A stretch of 64,000 nucleotides of DNA from Candidatus Endobugula sertula (GTDB taxonomy: Bacteria > Pseudomonadota > Gammaproteobacteria > Pseudomonadales > Cellvibrionaceae). Location: NCBI GenBank assembly GCA_001723645.1, contig MDLC01000012.1, positions 1 through 64,000 on the forward strand. Reading direction: 5' to 3'. Made by a program: the position numbers and the translations under genes. Below, piece after piece: positions 34,824 to 43,600 of this stretch. The notes under the pieces are model-generated. The model worked only from the letters and a program-made list of their open reading frames with translations. It ran no database searches and was not told where the DNA came from. How positions within the stretch are numbered: the stretch's first letter is position 1; every line of letters starts with the position of its first letter.

Positions 34824-34945
34824 GGCTGTGTTTTTTATAATAAATGCCAGTTTATCACACATCATTTAATTAATGTTGACCTGTATCAAATAGCAAATGA
34901 CCTCAATCGTTCATAGTTGGCACTCCATTATAACAGGAGAATATT

Positions 34946-35197
34946 ATGAACAATATAACCTCTCTTACCTCTTTCTTCGGTTGGTGTTCTTTGTTGAATA
35001 TAGCGGTGTTATTATTTTCTGCCTTGTGTCTTGCGTTATTTCGCAACACTATAAAGAAGGCTCACTCAAGGTTTTTCAATGTTTCAGATACGAAGCTTGA
35101 TATTCTTTATTTTAAATACTTGGCTTATTACAAAATTAGCCTATTGATATTTAATCTAATACCCTATATTGCGCTTAAATTGATGGCGTCCTCATAG
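34946..35197 (+). CDS. Small two-helix membrane protein (DUF6868-like)
   Basis: 83 residues from ATG 34946 with AACAGGAGAA upstream. Helices lie near 9-32 (FGWCSLLNIAVLLFSALCLAL) and 58-80 (YLAYYKISLLIFNLIPYIALKLM), with an F-x-V-S-D-T-K-L-D-I-L-Y-F-K loop. The W-C-x-x-x-N start and Y-K-I-x-L-L-I-F-N-L-x-P-Y end recall the DUF6868 family, whose function is not known. Another frame at 34897-35100 is a shadow. Confidence 0.65.
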   Translation: MNNITSLTSFFGWCSLLNIAVLLFSALCLALFRNTIKKAHSRFFNVSDTKLDILYFKYLAYYKISLLIFNLIPYIALKLMASS

Positions 35198-35248
35198 GAG
35201 TATCATTTGATCAGATATGCAACATGGTATCATTAAGGAGAAAGAAGT

Positions 35249-35656
35249 GTGAACATAAAAAAACATGGTTTATCTATTGGTATTGAAAGAATTAATGATA
35301 GGTTTTTTCTTACTTTTAAAGTTGTTGGTAAGCTTACTCATAAAGATTACGAAATAATTACCCCTATGGTTGATTCTGCTCTGGGGGAAGTTAGAGAGGC
35401 AAAAGTCAACGTATTGATCGACGTTACCGAAATGGAAGGGTGGGAGTTAAGAGCTGCTTGGGACGATTTCAAGTTGGGACTAAAACATGGGGGAGAGTTT
35501 AAAAAAATCGCTATTTATGGCAATAAAAACTGGCAAAAAATGACAGCAAAAGTTGGATCATGGTTTATTTCCGGTGAAATAAAATACTTTGATACTTTTG
35601 ATCAAGCGATGGATTGGCTCAATAGACTAACACTGGATATTCCCAACAATAAATAA
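35249..35656 (+). CDS. SpoIIAA-like (STAS/SEC14-type) protein
   Basis: 135 residues from GTG 35249 with AAGGAGAAAG upstream. The pattern KVVGKLTHKDYEIITPMVDSAL, VNVLIDVTEMEGWELRAAWDD and KIAIYGNKNWQKMTAKVGSWFISGEIKYFD in order (blocks near 25-47, 55-76, 90-119) is that of the SpoIIAA-like family. The fold is STAS-like; members bind lipids or partner proteins and lack a clear enzymatic site. 51 bases after the small membrane gene, probably in one unit with it. Confidence 0.82.
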   Translation: MNIKKHGLSIGIERINDRFFLTFKVVGKLTHKDYEIITPMVDSALGEVREAKVNVLIDVTEMEGWELRAAWDDFKLGLKHGGEFKKIAIYGNKNWQKMTAKVGSWFISGEIKYFDTFDQAMDWLNRLTLDIPNNK

Positions 35657-35691
35657 CGGAAGCTGCTATGGAGCTAATTAGCTATAAAATA

Positions 35692-36312
35692 TTACTCAGC
35701 CAATTTTAACTTTGTAGCCATTGTGACCAGTTCTGCCAGGGATTTAGCCTGTGTTTTTTTCATAACATGGGCGCGGTGAATGTCAACCGTGCGCTGGCTG
35801 ATTCCTATTTTATAAGCAATCACCTTGCTGGCGTCACCGATTATCATTTTCTCCATAACCTCTCTCTCTCGTGGAGTTAGAGAGTGGAAGCATTTTTGGA
35901 GTTGAGATATATTTTCTTCTTTGTCTCGTTGTTGTCGATCTTTTTTAAGAGCCAATTCAATTTTTTTTAGTAGCTCATTATCTTTAAAAGGCTTCTGAAT
36001 GAAGTCTTCAGCTCCATTTTTAATCGCATTGACTACCATAGGCACATCACCATGGCCGGTGATGAAAATAATAGGAAGAAAGTATTGCTGTCGGTTTAGA
36101 TGTTGTTGCAATTCAAGCCCCGACATAACAGGCATACGGATATCCAATAATAAACAACCAGATTGATCTGGGGTGTAGCTATTGATAAACGCTTGCGCAC
36201 TAGTAAAGGTTTCCACATGTAGATTCTCTGATACCATCAGCATTCGCAATGAATCCAATATAGCGACTTCATCATCAACAATAAATACAGTTTGCTGTGT
36301 AGCATCAGTCAT
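35692..36312 (-). CDS. fixJ: FixJ-type response regulator
   Basis: 206 residues. Receiver domain 1-125 with acidic pair DDE (13-15), phospho-acceptor D57 (CLLLDIRMPVMSG), Thr in FITGHGD and Lys in FIQKPF. C-terminal LuxR-type HTH: LTPREREVMEKMIIG, then ISQRTVDIHRAHVMKK. In rhizobia FixJ-P activates fixK and, through it, microaerobic respiration genes. The kinase gene lies 9 bases upstream on the same strand. The near-identical length and motif spacing to rhizobial FixJ support the name; targets are inferred. Confidence 0.88.
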   Translation of the reverse strand: MTDATQQTVFIVDDEVAILDSLRMLMVSENLHVETFTSAQAFINSYTPDQSGCLLLDIRMPVMSGLELQQHLNRQQYFLPIIFITGHGDVPMVVNAIKNGAEDFIQKPFKDNELLKKIELALKKDRQQRDKEENISQLQKCFHSLTPREREVMEKMIIGDASKVIAYKIGISQRTVDIHRAHVMKKTQAKSLAELVTMATKLKLAE

Positions 36313-36321
36313 ATATTTGCC

Positions 36322-37869
36322 TCAGTTAATGAAATGAATCGGTAGGGTGAAATAGAATTCCGTTCCTTCCTTATTATTAATATTGACATCTAATTCACCA
36401 CCATGTGCTGTTAATATAGATCGGCAAATAGCGAGACCCATGCCCATGCCATCATTTTTGGTTGTAAAAAAAGGATTAAATATCTCACTTTTCTCTGCGC
36501 TCGGGATGCCTGGACCATTATCGATCACTTCAACACGAAGTACGTGACTCTCGACTACCGTACGAATTATGATTTTTTTGTTTTTTGTTTGTGTCTCATG
36601 ATGATGCTTCATTGCATCTGCTGCATTTCTAATAAGATTAAGCAGAACTTGTTGTATTTGAATGGTATCCAGCTCTACATCAGGCATAGGGGTAAAAAAT
36701 TGGGTTTCTATGGTGATATCTTTTATTTTGGAATCCATATGGGTGAGTTCAATAGTTTCCAGTATCAGAATGTTGATATTTGTGCGTTGATAGACTTGCT
36801 GCTGTCTTGTGATTATTGAACGCAGTCGGCGGATAATTTTTCCAGCGCGTTGAGCTTGTTCATTAATTTGCATCAGTGCATGTGAAAGATCGTTGGTATT
36901 CTTAAGTGTATTATTGAGTAGCCGATTACTTGCTTGTGCATAGGTTGCAATAGCGGTGAGAGGCTGATTTAATTCATGAGCAATACCTGTGGCCATTTCA
37001 CCCATCACATTAAGTCTGTCCATATGTGCGATTCGATGGCGAATTTCCTGTAGTTCTTGATCACGTAGTCGTAGTTTTTCTTCTGCATCTTTTCGTTCGC
37101 TAATATCTCGAATAATCCCAGTAAAACTATGTTCATTTTCTATTTTGGTTTCAGAAACCGAAAGTTCCATTGGGAATATGGTTCCATCTTTACGTAAACC
37201 CAAAACTTCCCTGTCTATACCAATAATTTTTTTATCCCCTGTTTTTAGATAATGTTTAATGTACTGATCATGCTGTTCCCTATCGGGGGTGGGCATCAAT
37301 AGGTTGATACTCTTTCCCAAGACTTCCTTTGTTGTATAACCAAACATGGTTTCAGCTGATTTATTGAAGGTAAGTACTTTTCCTTGAGGACAAATTCTTA
37401 TAATAGCTTCTACAGCATTGTCCAACACAACCTGTGCGTTAGCTGTCACACGTTGTAAAGCAATGTCTACACTATGCTTACTTAAGGTTAATTGCGCGAT
37501 ATCAAAGCCAACCAAGAAAATACCATTCATTGATGGTTTATTATCAAAATGTGGCAATGAATACCAAATAAATCTATGCTCTTTATGAGTGCTGGTAATA
37601 ATAGGATATGGCTGGTGTTTTAACTGGTGGGTTTTATTATCGAATAATTTTTGAAAGGCTAGTAGAGCGTTTTGGCAAGTATGGTCTGGAACACAGGTCT
37701 TGAACCAGTTTTTTCCCAGCAAATGGGTAGATGGAAAATTAAATAACGAAGGTGGGTGAGCTTCTATTTGCTTTACGATACCCTCGCGGTCAAGTAATAA
37801 TAATATAGTATTCAATGAATGGCTGAGTTCATTGGCACATGGGGCGATAGAGTTATTTTCCACATGCAT
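36322..37869 (-). CDS. fixL: FixL-type haem-PAS oxygen-sensing histidine kinase
   Basis: 515 residues. N-terminal PAS-like region 1-130; second PAS about 140-260 has H200 in REQHDQYIKHY and R220 in KKIIGIDREV. These align with haem-ligand His200 and O2-contacting Arg220 of Bradyrhizobium FixL, so it should bind haem. Kinase core: phospho-His H298 in GIAHELNQPLTAI, then N-box LIRNAADAMKH and G boxes VIDNGPGIP and GMGMGLAI. No membrane helices, so it is cytosolic like the Bradyrhizobium form. It forms an operon with fixJ. Confidence 0.88.
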   Translation of the reverse strand: MHVENNSIAPCANELSHSLNTILLLLDREGIVKQIEAHPPSLFNFPSTHLLGKNWFKTCVPDHTCQNALLAFQKLFDNKTHQLKHQPYPIITSTHKEHRFIWYSLPHFDNKPSMNGIFLVGFDIAQLTLSKHSVDIALQRVTANAQVVLDNAVEAIIRICPQGKVLTFNKSAETMFGYTTKEVLGKSINLLMPTPDREQHDQYIKHYLKTGDKKIIGIDREVLGLRKDGTIFPMELSVSETKIENEHSFTGIIRDISERKDAEEKLRLRDQELQEIRHRIAHMDRLNVMGEMATGIAHELNQPLTAIATYAQASNRLLNNTLKNTNDLSHALMQINEQAQRAGKIIRRLRSIITRQQQVYQRTNINILILETIELTHMDSKIKDITIETQFFTPMPDVELDTIQIQQVLLNLIRNAADAMKHHHETQTKNKKIIIRTVVESHVLRVEVIDNGPGIPSAEKSEIFNPFFTTKNDGMGMGLAICRSILTAHGGELDVNINNKEGTEFYFTLPIHFIN

Positions 37870-38386
37870 AAACCTCTACTGATACAGGTTAAACCACTTG
37901 CAAAAGAGCCATCATATAATAATCTTCCAATTTAAATCAAGTGATTAGCCTTTTTATCGCTTTTTCTGCTTTATCAGAGATCTTTGTACACGATCATTTT
38001 TCTGCAGTGATAGGGACACTCATTGATAGCACATAATTTTTTTATCATCGAATTTCATCAAAAACAAGGTTATGGACAAAATGCTAAAATTATCAATGAG
38101 TTAGAGGACATTCAGATTCACCTGTTCTGGCACGAGAAGCTATTAAACCGTTTGATACGAATGATTCTAAACATCATTGTTATGAAAATCGTTAATCTTG
38201 CTTGTGCTTTTGATGGTAGCAATATAAAAGAGTTGTGGGGCTATTGGCGTTTGCGGCGATCTTTTAGTGAATGTGACATTAGTGATACACAAATTGTCAG
38301 TGTATTGTTTGTTTTATTCGTAAAGACTCAGTTTTATATTGACTTAAAACAATGGCAGACGGAGGGGCATATTAATCGGGAAGTGA
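37870..38386. other. Intergenic, about 520 bases, one doubtful frame
   Basis: Upstream region of fixL. A rightward 124-codon frame (38023-38397, TTG start) has no ribosome site, no family features and overlaps the end of the receiver gene, so I leave it uncalled. The fixL promoter should be near 37900. No RNA gene or strong repeat is seen. Confidence 0.35.
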
Positions 38387-38806
38387 TCATGAATTGAACT
38401 TGGATTTGTCGTGTACAAAGGTACGGGATGGGGAATGGTTTGGTTTGTCAATGATATTTTTAATTGATGTTATTAACCTTTGTTCAGAAAATGGTTTTTC
38501 AATAAGATCAATTGCACCTGTTTGCATGACTTTAACAGCCATTTTGGTATTGCAGTAAGTCGATAAAAAGATAGTAGGAGGAGGAACTGATAACGACTGA
38601 TATATATCTAAACCACAGTAAGGTTTTAAATTAAGTTCAATTAAAAGGCAGAGTGGGGGGGTCTTATCTATTGATTGTTGTAACTCATGTATATGTTTAA
38701 AAAAATCGAGCTGTATATTGATGTGAGATAGCAGCAACGACATACTATCGTAAACAGAGTGATCATCATCCATCAGGTAAATAGTGGTGCTTTTTTTCTT
38801 TTTCAT
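38387..38806 (-). CDS. Single-domain FixJ-like receiver with Glu at the phospho-acceptor site
   Basis: 139 residues, receiver only. The acidic pocket MDDDHS (12-17) and the Lys in LIEKPF are kept, but the acceptor position reads CLLIELNLKPYCG: E57 aligns with D57 of the FixJ protein next door. The Thr/Ser switch is Ser (FLSTYC). Glu often mimics phospho-Asp, so it may be permanently active-like or a pseudo-receiver competing with FixJ for FixL. There is no output domain; the tail past about 120 is polar. It lies 518 bases upstream of fixL on the same strand. Confidence 0.85.
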   Translation of the reverse strand: MKKKKSTTIYLMDDDHSVYDSMSLLLSHINIQLDFFKHIHELQQSIDKTPPLCLLIELNLKPYCGLDIYQSLSVPPPTIFLSTYCNTKMAVKVMQTGAIDLIEKPFSEQRLITSIKNIIDKPNHSPSRTFVHDKSKFNS

Positions 38807-39225
38807 AAGCTTATTTGTAAATCATATATCCATATACCCATATTAAAACCCATACTTAGTGTAGTGTAAATAATAGGGCTAGTTAAATAAGTAAATATAC
38901 CTACTTATTGTAGGGCCACTAGATAGATATACCTAGGTACAAGTACCAGTAGATATTTCAGAAAAATACCGTTTAAATGTGCAGCTCGTGTTATCAAGAC
39001 AAACAGGCCAGATGTCGGTACATGAAGCGAGTACATGAACTTGATGCTCGTGGCACTGATCACTCAATACACGATGTTATGAAGGCAGTGGTCGTTTATC
39101 GTTCTGGTTATAGGGTAGGTTTAAGATGGGCAACTCACTCGCCTGATTTTGTCAATTTTATATAGAAAATATTGCAGCATAGTAAATATATCAGTTATAA
39201 CTCATTGTTGAAGAGGAATATTTAT
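38807..39225. promoter_or_regulatory. Control region between receiver gene and FNR-like gene, with palindromes
   Basis: AT-rich 419 bases. AATAAGTA at 38886-38893 and TACTTATT at 38902-38909 form a perfect 8-base inverted repeat with 8-base spacer, and TACCTAGGTA at 38930-38939 is a perfect palindrome. They lie 287-340 bases before the FNR-like ATG and 80-133 bases before the leftward receiver start, so they could be FixJ or FNR-type sites acting on either gene. A 62-codon frame at 38977-39165 lacks a ribosome site and is not called. Confidence 0.45.
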
Positions 39226-39987
39226 ATGTCTAATAACAACGATATTATAAAATTTGGAAAAATTAGAAATAGCTGTAAATATTGTCTTGCATCACATCAC
39301 TGTTTATCGGCTAATTTATGTGATGAAGATTTAACAACATTTAATACGATGACTAGACGTCGTAAACCTTTACAACGTGGTGAATATTTATTTAAAGGGG
39401 ATGATAAATTTCATTCAATCTATATTGTTCATTCCGGTTCAGTGAAGACCTTTGTTGAGACTCGTGATGGAGAACAACAAATTACTGGGTTTTATTTTCC
39501 AGGTGATTTATTAGGTGTTGACGGCATCAATAGGCGTCGGCATTTTTATAGTGTTGAAGCTTTGGAAACCAGTAGTTTTTGTGAAATTAATTTTAAAAAA
39601 CTTGAAGAACTTGGAAAAAATATATCACTGTTACAACAGCAATTCCACGCTCATATAAGTCGAGAAATATGCCGAGAACAAGAATTTATTCATCTCCTTG
39701 GAAGGATGGATTCCAAACGAAGAATAGCATTTTTTTTAATGAGTATGTCAACAATTATGCAAAAACAGGGGTGCTCGCCCACTCACATCCATTTAAGTAT
39801 GACGCGACAGGATATCTCTAATTACTTAAGTTTGGCAATAGAAACGGTCAGTCGATTGTTGACAACTTTTCAAAAAAATAAAGTTATCGATGTGGATCGC
39901 CGAAATATTTATATTAAAAATTTAAATAAGCTTCAAGATATTATTGAAAATGACCATAAGGAAAACATAATTAATAAATCTGCATAA
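39226..39987 (+). CDS. FNR/FixK-family oxygen-responsive regulator with Fe-S cysteines
   Basis: I start at ATG 39226 (AAGAGGAA upstream); the frame is open from 39172. 253 residues. N-terminal C17-x2-C20-x5-C26 plus C119 (SSFCEINF) match E. coli FNR C20, C23, C29 and C122, so a [4Fe-4S] oxygen sensor is expected. cNMP-like barrel about 35-150. C-terminal HTH SMTRQDISNYLSLAIETVSRLL with the E-x-x-S-R that reads TTGAT. Close to fixLJ and about 6 kb before the cco cluster, which has an FNR-like box. Confidence 0.88.
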   Translation: MSNNNDIIKFGKIRNSCKYCLASHHCLSANLCDEDLTTFNTMTRRRKPLQRGEYLFKGDDKFHSIYIVHSGSVKTFVETRDGEQQITGFYFPGDLLGVDGINRRRHFYSVEALETSSFCEINFKKLEELGKNISLLQQQFHAHISREICREQEFIHLLGRMDSKRRIAFFLMSMSTIMQKQGCSPTHIHLSMTRQDISNYLSLAIETVSRLLTTFQKNKVIDVDRRNIYIKNLNKLQDIIENDHKENIINKSA

Positions 39988-40094
39988 ATGTAAATATAGT
40001 CATATAAATAATGCAGGTTTTCATTATCAATATCACCCAATATTTTGAATAAGTGGTCAGTCAATGTTGACAGTTCTAATGTCATCACTGAAAA

Positions 40095-41372
40095 TTATAT
40101 ATTAGACTGTTCTAGTTTATCTTGGCTATAATCCTCAATTCGGTCAACAGGTAATTGTTTTTTTGTTTTGGCACCCAGGGTTTTTAGTTTTTCAATACGT
40201 CCCACAAGATTACCTTTACCACTATATAGACGTTTACAGGTTTGTTGATAGCTATTTTTTGCTTTATCCAATATACCACCCAAGTCATCTAAAGAACTGA
40301 TGACTAACGCAAACTGGTCATATAAGCCTCCTGCTTGAGCGGCTATTTGTTCAACGTTTTTATGTTGTTTATGATAGCGCCACAGGTTGGATACCGTGCG
40401 TAGTGTTGCCATCAATGTGGTAGGGCTTACCAATACAATCTGTTTGTTATAAGCCTCACGGAATAATTCAGGTTCATGCTGTAATGCCAACATAAACGCT
40501 GCTTCTACTGGCATAAAAATAAAAACAAAGTCCAATGTTTGAATCCCTGTTAGATTTTCATAGTTTTTTCGGCTTAACCTTTTAATATGCTGACGAATAG
40601 AATTTATATGCGATTTCAACGCCTGTGCTTTTTCATTATCATTATCCATGTTTATATAATGTTCATAATGTGCGAGAGAAACCTTTGAGTCAATGATTAA
40701 CTGCTTGTCTTCTGGTAAATAAATAACCACATCGGGATTGCGACGATTACCCTCTTCATCGTTTAATCTGACCTGTGTATCGTATTCACGGCCTTTTTGC
40801 AAACCCGCCTCTTCCAACAGTCGTTCGAGAATGACTTCTCCCCAGTTACCTTGAAATTTATTATCTCCTTTCAAAGCCAACGCTAAATTCACTGCATCTT
40901 CACCAATACGTTGCGTTTGTTGTTGCAATTCATTAATTTTCCCTATTAATTTATTGCGCTCTGCATTTTCTTTTTCATAGACTTTTGCTACTTGTTCCTT
41001 AAATTCATTGATTTGGATTTTAAGAGGACTAAGACTATGGGATAAGGTTTTGCTGTTTTGTTGATCAAATTGCTGTTGCTTATTATCAAAAATACGATTG
41101 GCCAGACTTTCAAACTCATTGCCTAGTTGTAAGCGAGCTTCTTTTAACAGTGCTGTTTTTTCGTTGGCATTTTGCTGTAACTGGCTCAACTGACCTCTAG
41201 TACTGGCGAGTTCTTCACGAACAGTTTGTAATTGACTGACTTGTTGCCACAAACGTTGACGATGTCTATTATTCAACCATATCGTAGCAATAGCAGCACC
41301 TAACACAATACTCAAAGTACATACACCGATAATTTCAAGATTTTGTAAAAATAATTGATAAAATTTAAACAT
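40095..41372 (-). CDS. rmuC: DNA recombination protein RmuC
   Basis: 425 residues. An N-terminal membrane anchor (about 11-31) and a long coiled coil (about 40-165) precede the RmuC domain with FQGNWGEVILERLLEEAGL, NPDVVIYLPEDKQLIIDSKVSL and FVFIFMPVEAAFMLAL. RmuC limits inversions at short inverted repeats and has a PD-(D/E)XK-like nuclease core (D...E/D-S-K as in IIDSKVSL). Length and order agree with the family. Confidence 0.92.
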   Translation of the reverse strand: MFKFYQLFLQNLEIIGVCTLSIVLGAAIATIWLNNRHRQRLWQQVSQLQTVREELASTRGQLSQLQQNANEKTALLKEARLQLGNEFESLANRIFDNKQQQFDQQNSKTLSHSLSPLKIQINEFKEQVAKVYEKENAERNKLIGKINELQQQTQRIGEDAVNLALALKGDNKFQGNWGEVILERLLEEAGLQKGREYDTQVRLNDEEGNRRNPDVVIYLPEDKQLIIDSKVSLAHYEHYINMDNDNEKAQALKSHINSIRQHIKRLSRKNYENLTGIQTLDFVFIFMPVEAAFMLALQHEPELFREAYNKQIVLVSPTTLMATLRTVSNLWRYHKQHKNVEQIAAQAGGLYDQFALVISSLDDLGGILDKAKNSYQQTCKRLYSGKGNLVGRIEKLKTLGAKTKKQLPVDRIEDYSQDKLEQSNI

Positions 41373-41443
41373 AATGTTGCGAACTACCTACTCATTTTTG
41401 GTATGATGGTAAATGGACGATGTACAGTAAATAATAAAGTATC

Positions 41444-41851
41444 ATGGTAGAAAAACTCAGTATTAGCCAGTTGTTTGTTCAAGGAAAAACTTACTATGAT
41501 CAGGAAGATTATCAGTCTGCACTTAGGGCATTTTACAAGGTTTGGATTCAATTGCCCAAACCCGAAAACCATCAGCAAAACGCAGGTCAAATACTGACGT
41601 TTATTGGTAGCACGTATTTTAAACTACAACGATACCAACCTGCTATTGAAGCTTTGCGCAGGGCCTTGGCTTGTAAAGATAATTCCTGCAAGCTACTGAC
41701 TTTACTCCGTTTGGGGCAGTGCCTATTGGAAGAAGGACAAGAGTACCAGGGGCGAACTTATCTGCAACGCGCCTATCGCATAGGTGGAGCACAGGTCTTT
41801 GACCAAGAAGACAGCAAGTACAAAAAGGCTATTATCGATCTGGTTGCATAG
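41444..41851 (+). CDS. Tetratricopeptide-repeat protein
   Basis: 135 residues with three TPR-like units: ISQLFVQGKTYYDQEDYQSALRAFYKVW (about 6-33), AGQILTFIGSTYFKLQRYQPAIEALRRAL (about 46-74) and LLTLLRLGQCLLEEGQEYQGRTYLQRAY. TPRs mediate protein-protein contacts; no enzymatic domain. It is divergent from rmuC and 32 bases before murI, so it probably shares a transcript with murI. Confidence 0.8.
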   Translation: MVEKLSISQLFVQGKTYYDQEDYQSALRAFYKVWIQLPKPENHQQNAGQILTFIGSTYFKLQRYQPAIEALRRALACKDNSCKLLTLLRLGQCLLEEGQEYQGRTYLQRAYRIGGAQVFDQEDSKYKKAIIDLVA

Positions 41852-41883
41852 TCAATCGACTTTAGTTTCCCTATCATAGATAA

Positions 41884-42747
41884 ATGATAAAGAATAGCGC
41901 GCACATGAGCCACAAACGATTTGCCAAAATTCTGGTTTTTGACTCTGGCGTCGGGGGGCTTAGTATACTCCAGAGTGTACGTCAGCAGTTTCCCGATTGT
42001 ACATTATTTTATGGTTCGGACAATGCTGCCTTTCCCTATGGAACTAAAGCCGAAGCCGAACTGATTGAACGAGTTGATGATGTGTTACATCAACTGCAAA
42101 AGACAACTCAGGCCGATATTATTATCATTGCCTGTAATACTGCCAGCACAGTAGCTCTGCCACGTATTAGAGGACGCTTTTCTCAACCAGTTATTGGTGT
42201 TGTTCCGGCTATAAAGCCTGCGGCTAAAATAAGTCAGACAAAAACCATTGGTTTACTTGCCACACCAGGCACAGTAAAGCGAGACTATACCGAGAAGTTG
42301 ATTAAAGAATTTGCGACTCATTGTCATATTATTCGTGTTGGCAGCAATGAGTTGGTACATTTGGTAGAGAAGAAATTACGAGGAGAAACGATTGATCCCT
42401 CACAACTTAAGCCTATTGTTTACCCTTTCACGGAATGTTTAGATATAGATACCATTGTACTTGCTTGTACTCACTTTCCATTACTAAAGCAAGAGTTACA
42501 ACAAACTTTACCGGCTATTACTTACTGGGTAGACTCAGGAGAAGCGATTGCTCGCAGAACGGGGTATTGGTTAGATCAATTGAAACTGAGGCCACTCGAC
42601 ATGACGGAACAGAGCTGCGACCTTATGAAAAATAGTGGCCCTGTCAGCAGTGTTGCTTTTTTTACTCGACAGGATAAAAATCTTGCTGCTCTAAAAACAA
42701 CATTACAACAGTTGTCAATTCCGAATATCGCTATATTGAATAAATAA
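41884..42747 (+). CDS. murI: Glutamate racemase
   Basis: 287 residues from ATG 41884; ATG 41905 would give a start closer to the usual length. Makes D-glutamate for peptidoglycan. Motifs: FDSGVGGLSIL, IIACNTASTVALPRIR with catalytic Cys, PGTVKR, and the second catalytic Cys-His in LACTHFPLLK. All intact. A Lys-rich start and no signal sequence fit a cytosolic enzyme. Confidence 0.94.
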   Translation: MIKNSAHMSHKRFAKILVFDSGVGGLSILQSVRQQFPDCTLFYGSDNAAFPYGTKAEAELIERVDDVLHQLQKTTQADIIIIACNTASTVALPRIRGRFSQPVIGVVPAIKPAAKISQTKTIGLLATPGTVKRDYTEKLIKEFATHCHIIRVGSNELVHLVEKKLRGETIDPSQLKPIVYPFTECLDIDTIVLACTHFPLLKQELQQTLPAITYWVDSGEAIARRTGYWLDQLKLRPLDMTEQSCDLMKNSGPVSSVAFFTRQDKNLAALKTTLQQLSIPNIAILNK

Positions 42748-42848
42748 CCCTATATAAAACTATTGTTCAATGCTGCAAATGGCGCGAGCATCGAGTTTTT
42801 AGTATGGATAGTTTAACCTATGGGATGGTCTACCTCTTTCTAGTGGTG

Positions 42849-43493
42849 TCATAAGGATGTACTCATGAGTGGCCAGCCTCCCAATTGCTGCCAACGGTTG
42901 ACAATTAGGCAAAATAATTCGGCTGTTTTGCGGGTGTCATAGGCAGCCGAGTGAGCTTCTTTATTGCTAAAGCCAATGTCTGCTAATTGGCAGGACTTGG
43001 ATAATACCGTATGGCCAAAAGCCAGACTTGACAGTGTGGCTGTATCCATACAGGAGAACGGATGAAATGGGTTGCGTTTTATTTGACAGCGTTCAGCGGC
43101 AGCATTGATAAAGCCAAGATCAAAGTGGGCATTATGTGCTACCATCACGGCTTTTGAACAGTCCTGCTGCTTAAGGGCTTTACGAATAACCTGAAAAAGT
43201 TCGTTTAGTACCTGCTTTTCAGGGATTGCCTGTCGGTCTTTACTGTAAGGATCAATCCCGGTAAAGTCAAGAGCCGATTGTTCCAGATTGGCTCCTACAA
43301 AAGGTTCTATATGATATTCATACACCTTATCAACATTGAGTAAACCCTCTTCGTCCATCACGATAGTGGCGGCAGCGACTTCCAGTAAAGCATCAGTTTT
43401 TGCATTAAAGCCACCCGTTTCTACATCAATAACTACAGGAAGGAAGCTGCGAAAGCGCTCGGCCATTAATGATAGTGCATCTCTATTAGACAA
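42849..43493 (-). CDS. rnt: Ribonuclease T
   Basis: 214 residues. DEDDh exonuclease that trims 3' ends of tRNA and other stable RNAs. Exo motifs: PVVIDVETGGFNAKTD (D and E), VAHNAHFDLGFINAA (D), and HSAAYDTRKTAEL (H and D). Phe residues typical of RNase T and the FSCMDTATL block are present. Divergent from motY, the same arrangement as in Vibrio. Confidence 0.95.
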   Translation of the reverse strand: MSNRDALSLMAERFRSFLPVVIDVETGGFNAKTDALLEVAAATIVMDEEGLLNVDKVYEYHIEPFVGANLEQSALDFTGIDPYSKDRQAIPEKQVLNELFQVIRKALKQQDCSKAVMVAHNAHFDLGFINAAAERCQIKRNPFHPFSCMDTATLSSLAFGHTVLSKSCQLADIGFSNKEAHSAAYDTRKTAELFCLIVNRWQQLGGWPLMSTSL

Positions 43494-43600
43494 TGTTATT
43501 CCTTAAAGTACTGAAACTAGTACTATAGTTACTATAAAGGACTTTCATACTACCGAAAAACGTCATTAAAGCACAGCGACTTGTCGCCGATAATAAGTTT

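Noticed and set aside
38023-38397. 124-codon rightward frame upstream of fixL
   Set aside because: TTG start without Shine-Dalgarno, AT-rich composition, overlap with the receiver gene end and no recognisable motif.
38977-39165. 62-codon frame before the FNR-like gene
   Set aside because: No ribosome site and no similarity visible; more likely leader sequence.
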